This document shows positions 26,100-34,450 of a stretch of DNA of 64,000 nucleotides, piece after piece; position 1 is the first letter of the stretch, and each line of letters opens with the position of its first letter. Where the stretch lies: contig JAQTZB010000003.1 of the NCBI GenBank assembly GCA_028688015.1, positions 62,001 to 126,000 on the forward strand, in the 5' to 3' direction. The translations under genes and the position numbers were made by a program. A model generated the notes under the pieces. That model did not search any database and was not told the origin of the DNA. It saw only the letters and a program-made list of their open reading frames with translations. This DNA comes from Elusimicrobiales bacterium. Lineage in GTDB: Bacteria > Elusimicrobiota > Elusimicrobia > Elusimicrobiales > UBA9959.

Positions 26100-28114
26100 A
26101 GCCCTTCGACCCCTACCGCCTGGACCGCCGGCTGATGCGCGCCGCCGCCAAAGAGACCCGCGCGCTGCAAGCGGCGGGCTTTGCGCCATACCGCGCCGCG
26201 CTGGAAAAGGACTTCGCCGCCTTCGTCGGGCGGCGCTTCTGCCTGCTGACCGACAGCGGCCGCACCGCGCTGCGCCTGGCCGCACTGGCGCTGCGGCCCG
26301 GCGGGGGCACCGCGGCCTTTCCCGACATCACCCACCCGTCGCTGGCCGAGGCCGCCGAAGGTTTCCGGCTGCTGCCGCTGGACATAGACCGCCGCACCCT
26401 CAACCTTTCGGCTGACGCGCTGGAAGCGGCCGCGCCAGGGCTGGACCTGCTGCTGCTGCCGCACATGTTCGCCACGCCGGCGCCGGTGGCTGACGCCCTG
26501 CGCCTGGCGCGCCGGCACGGCTTCGCCGTCATAGAGGACGCCTCGCAGATCCTGGGCGGCGCGCTGCGCGGCAAAAAATTCGGCTCCTTCGGCGACATAA
26601 GCGTGCTGTCGCTGTCGCCCTACAAGCCGGTATCTTCGCCTTTCGCGCGGGCCGGCGCGCTGCTGTGCGACTCGCCGGAACTGTTCAGAAAAGTGCTGGC
26701 GCTGAATCCGCCGCCGCCCAAGCCGCAGGCGCTGCCCTTCCTGAAGCTGAAGCTCGAGCGGCTGCCAGCCACGCTGAAGTCCTCGCGCACCGCTAACGCC
26801 TTTTACCGCGCCGCGCTCAAAGGGCATCCAGGCGTCGTGCCGGGCGGCCTCAGCCAGGACGCGCAGGAATTCCCGCTGCTGCTGCCCGACCGCGCCGGCG
26901 CGGAAGAACTTTTCAAGGCGGCCGGAGTACCCCTCGAGCGCCCCTACCGCCCGCTGCGGCTGGAGAAAGGGCTGCCGGGCGTCCTTCCGACCGCCGACGA
27001 GTATTGGCGCGGGGCCGTTCACCTGCCGGCCTGGCCCGAGATGACTGCGGCGGAATGCCGCCGGGCCGCGGCTTTGGTAAACCGGCATCTGGCCGGCGCG
27101 CAAAAGCTTCCCGCCCCGGCAAAAAAGCTGCCGCCGCCTTCCTATATAGCGCTGGACCTCACCTACCGCTGCGGGCTGGACTGCTCTTTCTGCTTCGTCA
27201 AGCGCCACGGACTCGGCGGCGGGCGGGAGCTGGACCTGGCCGGCTGGCTGCGGGCTATAAAGAAGCTCGGGCCTGGCGCGAAGAAATTTTACCTGACCGG
27301 CGGCGAGCCGCTGCTTGTGCCGTTCCTGCCGAAACTGATAATGAAGCTCAAAGAGATGGGGCACTCCTCGCTGGTAACCACCGCGCTGTTCGCCCCGGCG
27401 GCGCGGGCCGCGGCGCTGGCGGCGGCCGGCCCCTCCGAGATAGTGGTTTCGGTGCATGGCTGGCCCGCCCTGCACGAAAGCTCCGCCGGCGCGCGCGGCG
27501 CGTGGCGCACCGCCCTGCGCAACTTGGAACTCATCAAAGCCCGCCGGCAGCCAGGCACCCGCCTGACCCTTTGGTGCACTGTCAACAGCTCCAACCACGC
27601 CGGCCTGTACCGCGCCTACCGGGCCTTGAAAGCCCTCGGCCCCGACGGCATAGCCTTCAACCACCTCGAATTCACCACGGAACGGGACCTGGCGGCCACG
27701 CGGGCCCTGCTGGCCGGCTCAGGCTTTGAGACGCCCATGAAGGCCTCTGCCGCGCCGACCGCAGGCATAGACCCCAAAAAGCTTTCGGCGCAGATAGCCA
27801 GGATCAGGGCCTCCGCCGGCCCGTCAGTTTCTTTCTACCCTGACCTCTCCGGGCAGGCGCTGCGGGCGTGGTACTCGACCCGGTCAAATTTCAAAAAGCC
27901 TGGCTTCTGCCGCGGCCAGTTCAGCGCCGCCTGGCTGTCGCCCTCGGGCGAACTGCTGAGCTGCCAGCCTTTGGCCGTGACCCTGGGAGCGCCGGGCGCC
28001 TACAACGGTCCGTCCTACGCCTCTTTCCGCAGGTTGCTGCTCAAGAGCGGCGGCTTCCTGCCGGCCTGCCGGCGCTGCGGCCGCGAGCCCTATTCCTCGG
28101 CGGGCGCCCGGTGA
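26096..28114 (+). CDS. Fusion of DegT/DnrJ-type PLP aminotransferase and radical SAM enzyme
   Basis: 672 residues, GTG start overlapping the upstream stop. Residues about 1-335 follow the DegT/DnrJ/EryC1/StrS fold: DSGRTALRLAAL, FPDITHPSLAEA, HGFAVIEDASQ (aspartate facing the PLP ring) and LSLSPYK with the Schiff-base lysine K177 present, so the domain may be active. A proline-rich linker leads to the rSAM core with C359, C363 and C366 (TYRCGLDCSFC), YLTGGEPLL and later cysteines (GFCRGQF, LLSCQPLAV, PACRRCGRE) for an auxiliary cluster. Aminosugar aminotransferase and rSAM activities in one chain point to modification of an amino-sugar or aminoacyl intermediate. Confidence 0.78.
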   Translation: MKPFDPYRLDRRLMRAAAKETRALQAAGFAPYRAALEKDFAAFVGRRFCLLTDSGRTALRLAALALRPGGGTAAFPDITHPSLAEAAEGFRLLPLDIDRRTLNLSADALEAAAPGLDLLLLPHMFATPAPVADALRLARRHGFAVIEDASQILGGALRGKKFGSFGDISVLSLSPYKPVSSPFARAGALLCDSPELFRKVLALNPPPPKPQALPFLKLKLERLPATLKSSRTANAFYRAALKGHPGVVPGGLSQDAQEFPLLLPDRAGAEELFKAAGVPLERPYRPLRLEKGLPGVLPTADEYWRGAVHLPAWPEMTAAECRRAAALVNRHLAGAQKLPAPAKKLPPPSYIALDLTYRCGLDCSFCFVKRHGLGGGRELDLAGWLRAIKKLGPGAKKFYLTGGEPLLVPFLPKLIMKLKEMGHSSLVTTALFAPAARAAALAAAGPSEIVVSVHGWPALHESSAGARGAWRTALRNLELIKARRQPGTRLTLWCTVNSSNHAGLYRAYRALKALGPDGIAFNHLEFTTERDLAATRALLAGSGFETPMKASAAPTAGIDPKKLSAQIARIRASAGPSVSFYPDLSGQALRAWYSTRSNFKKPGFCRGQFSAAWLSPSGELLSCQPLAVTLGAPGAYNGPSYASFRRLLLKSGGFLPACRRCGREPYSSAGAR

Positions 28115-28884
28115 AGAACGCGCTCACGGTGGACCTGGAAGAATGGCACGACACGGTGCTGTTCGACGGCGCTCCGGCCGGCTCGGGCGAGTTCGAGCGC
28201 TGCGTCGACGTCATCCTGGCGCTGCTGGAGCGGCGCAAAGCCAAAGCTACATTTTTCATGCTGGGCCGGCTGGCCCAGGCCTATCCGCAAGTCGCGCGCG
28301 CCATAGCCGGCGCGGGCCACGAGCTGGCCAGCCACGGCCACGAGCACCGCTCGCTCTGGCGCCTGACCCCGGAGGAGTTCTCCGCCGACCTGGCGCGCTC
28401 CCGCGCCGCCCTCGCCGCGGCCGCCGGCACAGCGCCCCTCGGCTACCGCGCCCCCACCTGGTCGCTAAAAGGGCGGGCCGCCGAATTCCTGCCGCTGATC
28501 AAGGCGGCCGGTTTCGCTTACGACTCCAGCCTCTACGGCCTCGGCCCGGGGGCACCGCGCTCGCCTTACCAGGTCATCGACGGACTTACGGAGTTCCCCC
28601 CGTCCGTCGCCCGCTGCTGCGGCCTCGGCTTGCCGTTCCTGGGCGGCACCTTCCTGCGCTGGGCGGGCGCCGGCTTCCTGCGGCGCCGCGTCGCCGGGCT
28701 AAACGCCGCCGGCCTGCCGGCCGTGCTCTATTTCCACTCCTGGGAATTCGGGAGCGTGCCGCCCGGCCTGCCTTTTTACAAGCGGGCCGTTCAATACTAC
28801 AATGTCAGTAGCGTCCCGGTTAAGGCGGAGGCCCTGCTGGAAGAGTTCGCCTGGGCCCCGATGCGGGAGCTGCTGAACCTATGA
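28111..28884 (+). CDS. NodB-type polysaccharide deacetylase
   Basis: 257 residues from a GTG at 28111 that overlaps the previous stop; the frame upstream to 27868 lies inside the rSAM fusion gene. ALTVDLEEWHDT carries the metal-binding aspartate, ASHGHEHRS the two histidines, GYRAPTWSL the arginine strand and LYFHSWEF the late histidine. This pattern is that of the DUF3473/PEP-CTERM-type deacetylases that act on exopolysaccharide. No signal peptide is visible. It is coupled to the next rSAM gene (ATGA). Confidence 0.75.
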   Translation: MKNALTVDLEEWHDTVLFDGAPAGSGEFERCVDVILALLERRKAKATFFMLGRLAQAYPQVARAIAGAGHELASHGHEHRSLWRLTPEEFSADLARSRAALAAAAGTAPLGYRAPTWSLKGRAAEFLPLIKAAGFAYDSSLYGLGPGAPRSPYQVIDGLTEFPPSVARCCGLGLPFLGGTFLRWAGAGFLRRRVAGLNAAGLPAVLYFHSWEFGSVPPGLPFYKRAVQYYNVSSVPVKAEALLEEFAWAPMRELLNL

Positions 28885-30029
28885 AGCGCGACTGCTGCGA
28901 AATAATCTTAAACCACGCCTGCGACCTGCGCTGCGGCTTCTGCTCGCAGGCGGACTTCGACCCGGGAGCGGTGCTGCGCCCGGCCGACGCCGTGCGCCGC
29001 ATCTACGAGGCGAAGACGGCCGGCTTCACGCGGCTGGGGTTCTCCGGCGGGGAGGCGCTGCTGCGCCGGGACCTGGCGCCGCTGGTAAGGGCCGCGCGGC
29101 GCGTCGGGTTCAGGGCCGTGCGGCTGCAGACCAACGGCGTGCGGCTGGCGGACGCCGCGCTGGCGGCCCGGCTGGTGCGCGCGGGGCTGACCGTCTGCAA
29201 GTTCACTTTCGCGGGCCACACGCCCCTGCTGCACGACAGGCTGGTGGGCCGGGCGGGGGCTTTTAACAAAAGTCTCGCCGGGCTGGGCAACATGCTGCGC
29301 CTGAAGACCGCGGTGGGCGTGAACCTGCTTATCACGCGCGCCAATTACCGCGCCCTGCCAAAGACGCTCGAATTCTTCATGGGCAGGGGCGTCGCGAATT
29401 TCGTGCTGATCTATCCTATCCACACCGGGGCGATGGCCCGCGCCGGCCGGCTGCGCGTCAGCCTCCCCCAAGCCGCGCCCTTCATAGCCGAGGCGCTGCG
29501 CGCCGCCGATAAAGCGGGGCTTGGCCGCGAGGTCAAGGCGCTCAACGTCCCGCCCTGCCTGCTGCCCGGCTTCGAGGACCGCGCGGCGGGGCTCTACAAA
29601 TTCAACACCGTCGTGGTCTCCGCCTCCGGCGAGGCGCGCGACCTCGACGCCTGCACGGCGGCCGACCGCGAACAGGGCCCGCCTTGCGCGCGGTGCTTCT
29701 TCAGGAAGACCTGCCGCGGAGTGGACCGCAATTACCTGCGCCTCTTCGGCTGGGTAGGATTCCGGCCCGTAACCGGCAAGCCGGTCCCGGCGCCCGCCGC
29801 GACGGGCCCGCTGCTGACGGATAACGAAAAATGTTTTCTCGAGACGCTGCGCGGCAAAAAGGAACTCTCCACCGCCCGGATCCTGGCGGCCGCGAAGAAG
29901 GTCCCGCTCTGCTACGACTGCTCCGACGGCAACAGCGTGCTGGCGACCGGCCAGGCCCTGGTCAGGAAGGGCCGCGCCGCCCGTTCTTTCAGGAACGGCG
30001 TCTATTACTGGAGGCGCACGGATGCTTGA
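28881..30029 (+). CDS. Radical SAM protein with C-terminal DCSDGNSVL domain
   Basis: 382 residues. NHACDLRCGFC (C14, C18, C21) is the cluster motif, GFSGGEALLRRDL the next strand. At about 185-275, VPPCLLPGF, then CARCFFRKTCRG and LFGWVGFRPV form an auxiliary cysteine domain. A final domain of about 70 residues starts LLTDNEKCFLETL, contains CYDCSDGNSVL and ends GVYYWRR; it looks like a winged helix with a conserved cysteine pair. The 49422 protein has the same architecture and the same final domain. Overlaps the next gene by eight bases. Confidence 0.75.
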   Translation: MKRDCCEIILNHACDLRCGFCSQADFDPGAVLRPADAVRRIYEAKTAGFTRLGFSGGEALLRRDLAPLVRAARRVGFRAVRLQTNGVRLADAALAARLVRAGLTVCKFTFAGHTPLLHDRLVGRAGAFNKSLAGLGNMLRLKTAVGVNLLITRANYRALPKTLEFFMGRGVANFVLIYPIHTGAMARAGRLRVSLPQAAPFIAEALRAADKAGLGREVKALNVPPCLLPGFEDRAAGLYKFNTVVVSASGEARDLDACTAADREQGPPCARCFFRKTCRGVDRNYLRLFGWVGFRPVTGKPVPAPAATGPLLTDNEKCFLETLRGKKELSTARILAAAKKVPLCYDCSDGNSVLATGQALVRKGRAARSFRNGVYYWRRTDA

Positions 30030-31359
30030 GCAGCTGCTGCGCGCCGCCGGAGACTGCGGCCTGGCCCTGGACCTCCGCCGCCGGGAGCGGAAGTTCTCCG
30101 CCGCATTCGCTCCGGGCTTTGACGCGGAAAAGGCCCGGGCGGTCCTTTACCCGCTGCTGGCCGCGCTGGAAGAGAACTTCCTGGTCTCGGTGACCGGCGC
30201 GCCGGCCTGCCTGATGCCGGACGCCTTCGAACATTTTACCTGGCCTCTGGGCGCGCGCGGCCGGTTCCGGCGGATCAAAGCCTGCGGGCGCTGCGTCCTC
30301 AGCGGGCGCTGCCCCGGGCTCGACGCGGCCTGGGCGGGGTGCTCCCTTTTAAAACCGGTCCTGCCTGTCCCGGCTGAAATAGTGCTGGAGCTGAATAAAA
30401 AGTGCAACCTGGCCTGCCGCGCCTGCTTCGGCCGGAGCGGCGAGGAGCTGCCGCGAAATACAGCGGAGCGCGCGCTGCGCGAAGCCGCCGCCCTGGGCGT
30501 AAAGAGCGCCCGTTTCACCGGCGGGGAGCCCCTGCTTTACCACGGGCTGGAGCGCCTGCTTCGCCTGGCAAAAAAGCTGGGCTTCTACACGCTGCTCAAC
30601 ACCAACTCCGTGCTCCTCTCCCCGGCCCGGGCACGGGCCCTGGCCGGCCTGGTGGACAACGCCCTGATCTCGCTGCCGGGCCCGGACGAAGCCTCCCACG
30701 CCGCCGGCTCGGGCCGGGCCGGCACCCTGGCGGCCAAAACCGCGGCCGTGAAGCGGCTGCGCGCCGCCGGCGTCAAAGTGGTGCGGGCCGGCACGGTGGT
30801 CTCCAGGCAGGCTATAAATAATTTTACTCGCTGGCGGGCTGCCGTAAGCGCGCTCGGCTTCGACCTTTGGGAGCTTTACCGCCCGATGCTGCAGCCCGAC
30901 GCGCTGGAAGCGGCGCCGGAGTTCAAGCTCTCCAGGCGGGACTTCGCCGCGCTGGCAAAGAAGGTCGCGGCGCAGCCGCGGGACGGGGCCAGGGCGGTAC
31001 TGGCCAACCCCGTACCCTTCTGCGCGCTGCCGGCCGCCGCCCTGTCCTGCGCGCTGGGCGCGCGGTTCGACGACGGCTGGACACGGCTGGTGCTGGACGC
31101 GGCCGGCGCCTGGAAGCCCAGCTACCCGTCGTGCAAATTCCTGGGCGCCTCGCTGGCGCGGGCCTGGGCCCATCCCTTCCTGAAAAAACTGCGCGGGGCC
31201 GCCTGGCTGCCGGTGCGCTGCCGCACTTGCCCCATGCTCCAGGTCTGCCTGGGCGGCAGCCGCTTCCAGGCCGGTGAGGCCGGGGACGTCTTCGGCCCGG
31301 ACCCGTGGATGGCCGCAGAGAATAACCGTAAAGATGGTTCCCTGAAGGCTGTTCGATGA
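30022..31359 (+). CDS. Radical SAM protein with cysteine domain placed at the N-terminus
   Basis: 445 residues. The first 115 residues are unusual: APACLMPDAF and KACGRCVLSGRCPGL (C63, C88, C91, C97, C107) resemble the C-terminal auxiliary domain of the neighbouring rSAM proteins, but lie before the core. The core has NKKCNLACRACF (C128, C132, C135), RFTGGEPLLYHGLE and a C-terminal CRTCPMLQVCLGG auxiliary segment. The substrate is unknown. It overlaps the upstream gene by eight bases and the downstream deacetylase by four. Confidence 0.72.
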   Translation: MLEQLLRAAGDCGLALDLRRRERKFSAAFAPGFDAEKARAVLYPLLAALEENFLVSVTGAPACLMPDAFEHFTWPLGARGRFRRIKACGRCVLSGRCPGLDAAWAGCSLLKPVLPVPAEIVLELNKKCNLACRACFGRSGEELPRNTAERALREAAALGVKSARFTGGEPLLYHGLERLLRLAKKLGFYTLLNTNSVLLSPARARALAGLVDNALISLPGPDEASHAAGSGRAGTLAAKTAAVKRLRAAGVKVVRAGTVVSRQAINNFTRWRAAVSALGFDLWELYRPMLQPDALEAAPEFKLSRRDFAALAKKVAAQPRDGARAVLANPVPFCALPAAALSCALGARFDDGWTRLVLDAAGAWKPSYPSCKFLGASLARAWAHPFLKKLRGAAWLPVRCRTCPMLQVCLGGSRFQAGEAGDVFGPDPWMAAENNRKDGSLKAVR

Positions 31360-32063
31360 AGGCTTTTTTCCTCCGCTGCGACGACGTGGTCCGGCCCGAC
31401 CGGGCTTTCCTGAGGGTCTTCAACCTGCTCGGCGGCCTGGGCCTGCCGCTCTCCTGCGCCGTCATCCCGGCCGGGGCGGGCAAGGCGCTAGCGGCCTTCT
31501 TCCGGCGGCAGCGGGAGCTGGGCGCCAGGACCGAGGCGCTGCAGCACGGCCTTTCCCACGCCGAGCACGCCGGCAACAGGTATTTAAAGCACGAGTTCGG
31601 CCCCGCGCGGAGTTACGAGGAGCAATTGGCCGACCTGGCCGAAGGCAAAAAACTGCTGGCCCGGCTGCTGGGCAGCACGCCGCCGATCTTCGTTCCGCCC
31701 TTCCACGCCTACAATTCGGATACCCTCCGGGCGCTGCGCGCTTTGGGCTTCCGGGGGCTCTCCGCGAGCCGCCGGCCCGAACGCCTGCCGCGCGGCCTGG
31801 CCTTCCTGCCCACGCGGGTGACGGTGAATGAATACGACCTGCGGCTGGAGCCGCGCCCGCTGGACCTGCGGCTGCTAAAAACGCGCACGCTCGCTGCGCT
31901 GAAAGAAAAAGGGCCGGCGGGGATCTATTTCCACCACGCCGACCTCAACGCCAGGGATTATAAAGTTTTTTCAGCCTACGCCGTTTTCCTGAAGGACCTC
32001 TCCGACCGCGGCCTCGCCCGCTTCGCCCTCTGCTCCGAACTGCTCAAAAGATCCGCTCGATAG
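31356..32063 (+). CDS. NodB-superfamily polysaccharide deacetylase-like protein
   Basis: 235 residues. LRCDDVVRPD (D9, D10) and QHGLSHAEH (H64, H68) give the metal site, FVPPFHAYN the middle strand and IYFHHADLNAR the final histidines of the NodB/DUF2334-like deacetylase fold. Without a signal peptide it would act in the cytoplasm or at the inner face. It closes the plus-strand operon. Its last 20 bases overlap the convergent rSAM gene at 32044, so neither gene has room for a terminator. Confidence 0.65.
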   Translation: MKAFFLRCDDVVRPDRAFLRVFNLLGGLGLPLSCAVIPAGAGKALAAFFRRQRELGARTEALQHGLSHAEHAGNRYLKHEFGPARSYEEQLADLAEGKKLLARLLGSTPPIFVPPFHAYNSDTLRALRALGFRGLSASRRPERLPRGLAFLPTRVTVNEYDLRLEPRPLDLRLLKTRTLAALKEKGPAGIYFHHADLNARDYKVFSAYAVFLKDLSDRGLARFALCSELLKRSAR

Positions 32064-33003
32064 GGAACCGGTGGCAGCAGCGCGCGCAGCCGCGCGGCAG
32101 CCCCCCTTTTACCAGCCTCCGCTTGGCCTTCAGCAGGCCCGCCCGGTCGAAAGCGCGCACCGTGCCGCCCGCCGGCGCTGCGTAGAGCACGCAGGTCCTG
32201 AAGCGGCCGTCGGGCTCTACGTTTAAAGTGGAGAGCAGCGGGCAGCCTCCGGAGACGCGCGGGGTGCCGTTGTAATAGCGCTCCAGCTCCGCCCGGCTGA
32301 AGTCTGGCCGCAGCTCGAAATGAGTTTTAAACGCCCCGCGCAGGGCCTTTATCCTGTTTATAGAGCGTTCGAGCGTTCTTACAGCCAGGCGGCGGGGCGA
32401 CAGCCGCGGGGCCAGGAGGTCAGCGGCAGAAAGCCCCGGCGCCTCCCCCTTTTTGAGGAACTGCAGGTGCTCGAAAACAGCCCGGTCGGCGCCGGCGCGG
32501 GCGGCCTCCAGGTAGACGGCCGGCAGCAGCGCGGCGTTGGCGGGGCTTATCACGCAGTTGGTGATTATTTCCGTGCCTGGCTTTTTCTGCGCCGCGGCGG
32601 CCTTTACGGCCGCCAGCACTTTTTTGTGCGCGCCCGTCACTCCCAGCAAGCGGTCGTGCAGGGCAGCGGGCCCGTGCAGCGAAAAAATAACGTAGGCCGG
32701 GCGCAGCGACATCAGCTTTTTAATTTTAGACAGCGGCAGGCGCAGGCCGTTGGTGTTCACGCCCCAACTGAGGCCGTGCGACGAGGCATAGGCAAGGATC
32801 TCGAAGATATCTTTCCGCACGAAGGGCTCGCCGCCGCTGAAATAAAAGCGCGTCCCGGCGGGAAAGCGGCGCAGGAAGGCTTTCAGGTCGGCCGCGCTCA
32901 GTTCGGGGCCGCGGGAGTTCAGGCGGCCGGTGCGCCCGAGGTAGCAGAACGAACAACCGGCGCCGCAGCGCCAGGTCAGCTCCATCATCACGTTCAGCGG
33001 CAC
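32044..33003 (-). CDS. Radical SAM/SPASM-like protein downstream of Hxs locus A
   Basis: 319 residues if read from the GTG at 33003 (ten-base overlap with the glycosyltransferase); GTG 32991 or ATG 32988 are possible, and the frame up to 33222 is a shadow. ELTWRCGAGCSFCYLG (C13, C17, C20) is the cluster motif, YFSGGEPFVRKDI follows, and VIFSLHGPAALHD is typical of peptide-modifying rSAMs. C-terminal GGCPLLSTLNVEPDGRFRT, CVLY and GCARCCHRF form a SPASM-like domain. Last gene of the Hxs locus A operon, so it may act on the same peptide or its glycan. Confidence 0.72.
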   Translation of the reverse strand: MPLNVMMELTWRCGAGCSFCYLGRTGRLNSRGPELSAADLKAFLRRFPAGTRFYFSGGEPFVRKDIFEILAYASSHGLSWGVNTNGLRLPLSKIKKLMSLRPAYVIFSLHGPAALHDRLLGVTGAHKKVLAAVKAAAAQKKPGTEIITNCVISPANAALLPAVYLEAARAGADRAVFEHLQFLKKGEAPGLSAADLLAPRLSPRRLAVRTLERSINRIKALRGAFKTHFELRPDFSRAELERYYNGTPRVSGGCPLLSTLNVEPDGRFRTCVLYAAPAGGTVRAFDRAGLLKAKRRLVKGGLPRGCARCCHRFPIERIF

Positions 33004-34115
33004 AGGGCCTCCAGCTCGCGGGCCGACCTGGCGGCCCCGCAAAACCAGGCGGGCTTTACCCGGGCCGAGCGCCACGCCGGGCGGGAGAGGGCGCGCCGCA
33101 CGGCAGCCGCCACCTTGCCGGGAGTGAGATCGGCCGGCAGCAGCAGGCCGGCGCCCGCCAGGTCGCGGGCCAGCCAGGCGCGGGCCAGCTGGTCGGCGTG
33201 CTCCCGGCCCCTGGCCCCGCAATAGGGCGCCAGCACCATTTTAGCGCGCTGAGCGAGCAGCTCGTAGACGGACCCGCCGGCGGTAGAGACGCAGGCGGCG
33301 GCCTTCGCCATCAGGGCCGGCAGATCGGTATAGCCGAACAGCACGGCGGCGTCGCCGCCGCAGGCCGCGGCCAGCCGGCGGAAGCGCTCCAGCTTGGCGG
33401 GCGGCGTGGAAGTACCGGCGACTATCAGGAAAGGGCGGCCGACGAGGGGCGCCGCGCCTATGGCCGCCTCTACCAGCCGGTCCGAGGTGGACCCGCCGCC
33501 GCGGGTGACCAGGATGAATTTCTCTTTTTTCGCGGGCCGGGCGGCCTGCGGCAGCAGCCAGCCGGTAAAGACCAGCTTGCGGCGCAGCGCGCCGAAGACG
33601 GAGAGGAAAGCGGCGCGGGAGACGCGGCGCTCCAGGGCCACGGCCGCAGCCATGCAGGGCAGGTCCGCGCCGGCAGGGCTGTGCACCAGGAGCTTGTCGT
33701 AAAGCGCGCAATCGGCGAGCAGGTCCGGCAAGGCCTTTTCCGGCGCGGTGAAATACGGCATAGGTACGCTGGCCGCAATTTTAGCGCCTAGCCTCCGGGC
33801 CGCGGCCAGCGCAGGGAGGAGCTCCGGCCGGCACTCCCGCCGGCCGAACGGGAAGAATTCCGTCACCAGCAGCTCCGGGCGGAAGCGCCGCAGCGCGGCA
33901 GCCAGCGCGCGGCCGGCGGCGGCCGAAGGCGCGGCCGGCAGCGGCCGGACTTCGCCGTAGTTTTCAAAGAGTTTGTGGGGGTAGGAAGAAGGGGCCCGGA
34001 GGAAAATTAAGTTGCGGCCGCCGCGGGGTTGAGCCGCAAGCAGCCGCAACAAGTGTACGGCGTGCCCGATATCCCCCGAGGGATTATGAAGGTAAAAAAC
34101 GCGTCGCCCGGGCAC
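32994..34115 (-). CDS. Predicted MurG-like glycosyltransferase (COG4671 type)
   Basis: 373 residues. LLVTEFFPFGRRECRPELLP is the mark of the COG4671 predicted glycosyltransferases; FILVTRGGGSTSDRL, VLFGYTDLPALMAKAAACVS and GGSVYELLAQRAKMVLAP follow the GT-B C-terminal half, where the nucleotide sugar binds. It begins 15 bases after the stop of the Ser-His-Gly repeat peptide gene and is read in the same direction, so glycosylation of the serine-rich peptide or of a linked polymer is possible but not shown. Confidence 0.7.
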   Translation of the reverse strand: MPGRRVFYLHNPSGDIGHAVHLLRLLAAQPRGGRNLIFLRAPSSYPHKLFENYGEVRPLPAAPSAAAGRALAAALRRFRPELLVTEFFPFGRRECRPELLPALAAARRLGAKIAASVPMPYFTAPEKALPDLLADCALYDKLLVHSPAGADLPCMAAAVALERRVSRAAFLSVFGALRRKLVFTGWLLPQAARPAKKEKFILVTRGGGSTSDRLVEAAIGAAPLVGRPFLIVAGTSTPPAKLERFRRLAAACGGDAAVLFGYTDLPALMAKAAACVSTAGGSVYELLAQRAKMVLAPYCGARGREHADQLARAWLARDLAGAGLLLPADLTPGKVAAAVRRALSRPAWRSARVKPAWFCGAARSARELEALCR

Positions 34116-34130
34116 CTGCGGCGGTTTCCG

Positions 34131-34439
34131 TCAATACGAGCCGTGCGAGCCGTGAGACCCGTGCGAGCCGTGGCTGCCGTGCGAGCCGTGCGAGCCGTGC
34201 GAGGCGTGTGAGCCGTGGCTGCCGTGACTGCCGTGCGAGCCGTGGCTCTGGTGGCTGACGTGCTGGGTCGTGTTGAAGTAGTTGGAGTGGACCTGCGCCG
34301 AAGCCTGCTCCACCAGCGCAGTGCCCAGGATGCCCAGGGCCAGGCCGGTCTTCACGATATCGGCGTCGAGCATCTTGCCTTCCTCGCTGCTGAGGAACAT
34401 GCGGATGTTCTTTTTGAGTTTCGAAGTTTTGTTTTTCAT
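34131..34439 (-). CDS. hxsA: His-Xaa-Ser repeat peptide, HxsA-like
   Basis: 102 residues from the ATG at 34439, preceded by AAGGCGG; the frame upstream to 34739 overlaps the previous gene. The basic, acidic and then hydrophobic N-terminal part (FLSSEEGKMLDADIVKTG, then LALGILGTALVEQASAQ) resembles a leader with a possible membrane or export signal ending in AQA-like sequence. Residues 62-100 are 13 Ser-His-x triplets, x being Gly except Gln in the first and Ala in the sixth, and the chain ends Ser-Tyr. Repeats of this kind together with an HxsB enzyme define the His-Xaa-Ser system, whose chemistry is not established. Family membership is inferred from repeat and context. Confidence 0.75.
   Translation of the reverse strand: MKNKTSKLKKNIRMFLSSEEGKMLDADIVKTGLALGILGTALVEQASAQVHSNYFNTTQHVSHQSHGSHGSHGSHGSHASHGSHGSHGSHGSHGSHGSHGSY
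34140..34256 (-). repeat. Nine-base coding tandem repeat (Ser-His-x)13
   Basis: Thirteen in-frame nine-base units on the minus strand encode the Ser-His-x triplets of the HxsA-like peptide. The units differ by synonymous changes in the serine, histidine and glycine codons, so selection on the protein rather than recent slippage maintains them. Confidence 0.85.
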
Positions 34440-34450
34440 ATAGCCGCCTT

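Noticed and set aside
26096-28114. The aminotransferase-like domain as a dead remnant
   Set aside because: The PLP lysine (K177) and the aspartate in IEDASQ are both present, so loss of activity cannot be claimed.
34134-34260. Short tandem repeats that could suggest a CRISPR or minisatellite
   Set aside because: The nine-base units are in frame within a 102-residue gene that has a start, a ribosome site and a hydrophobic leader, and there are no spacers.
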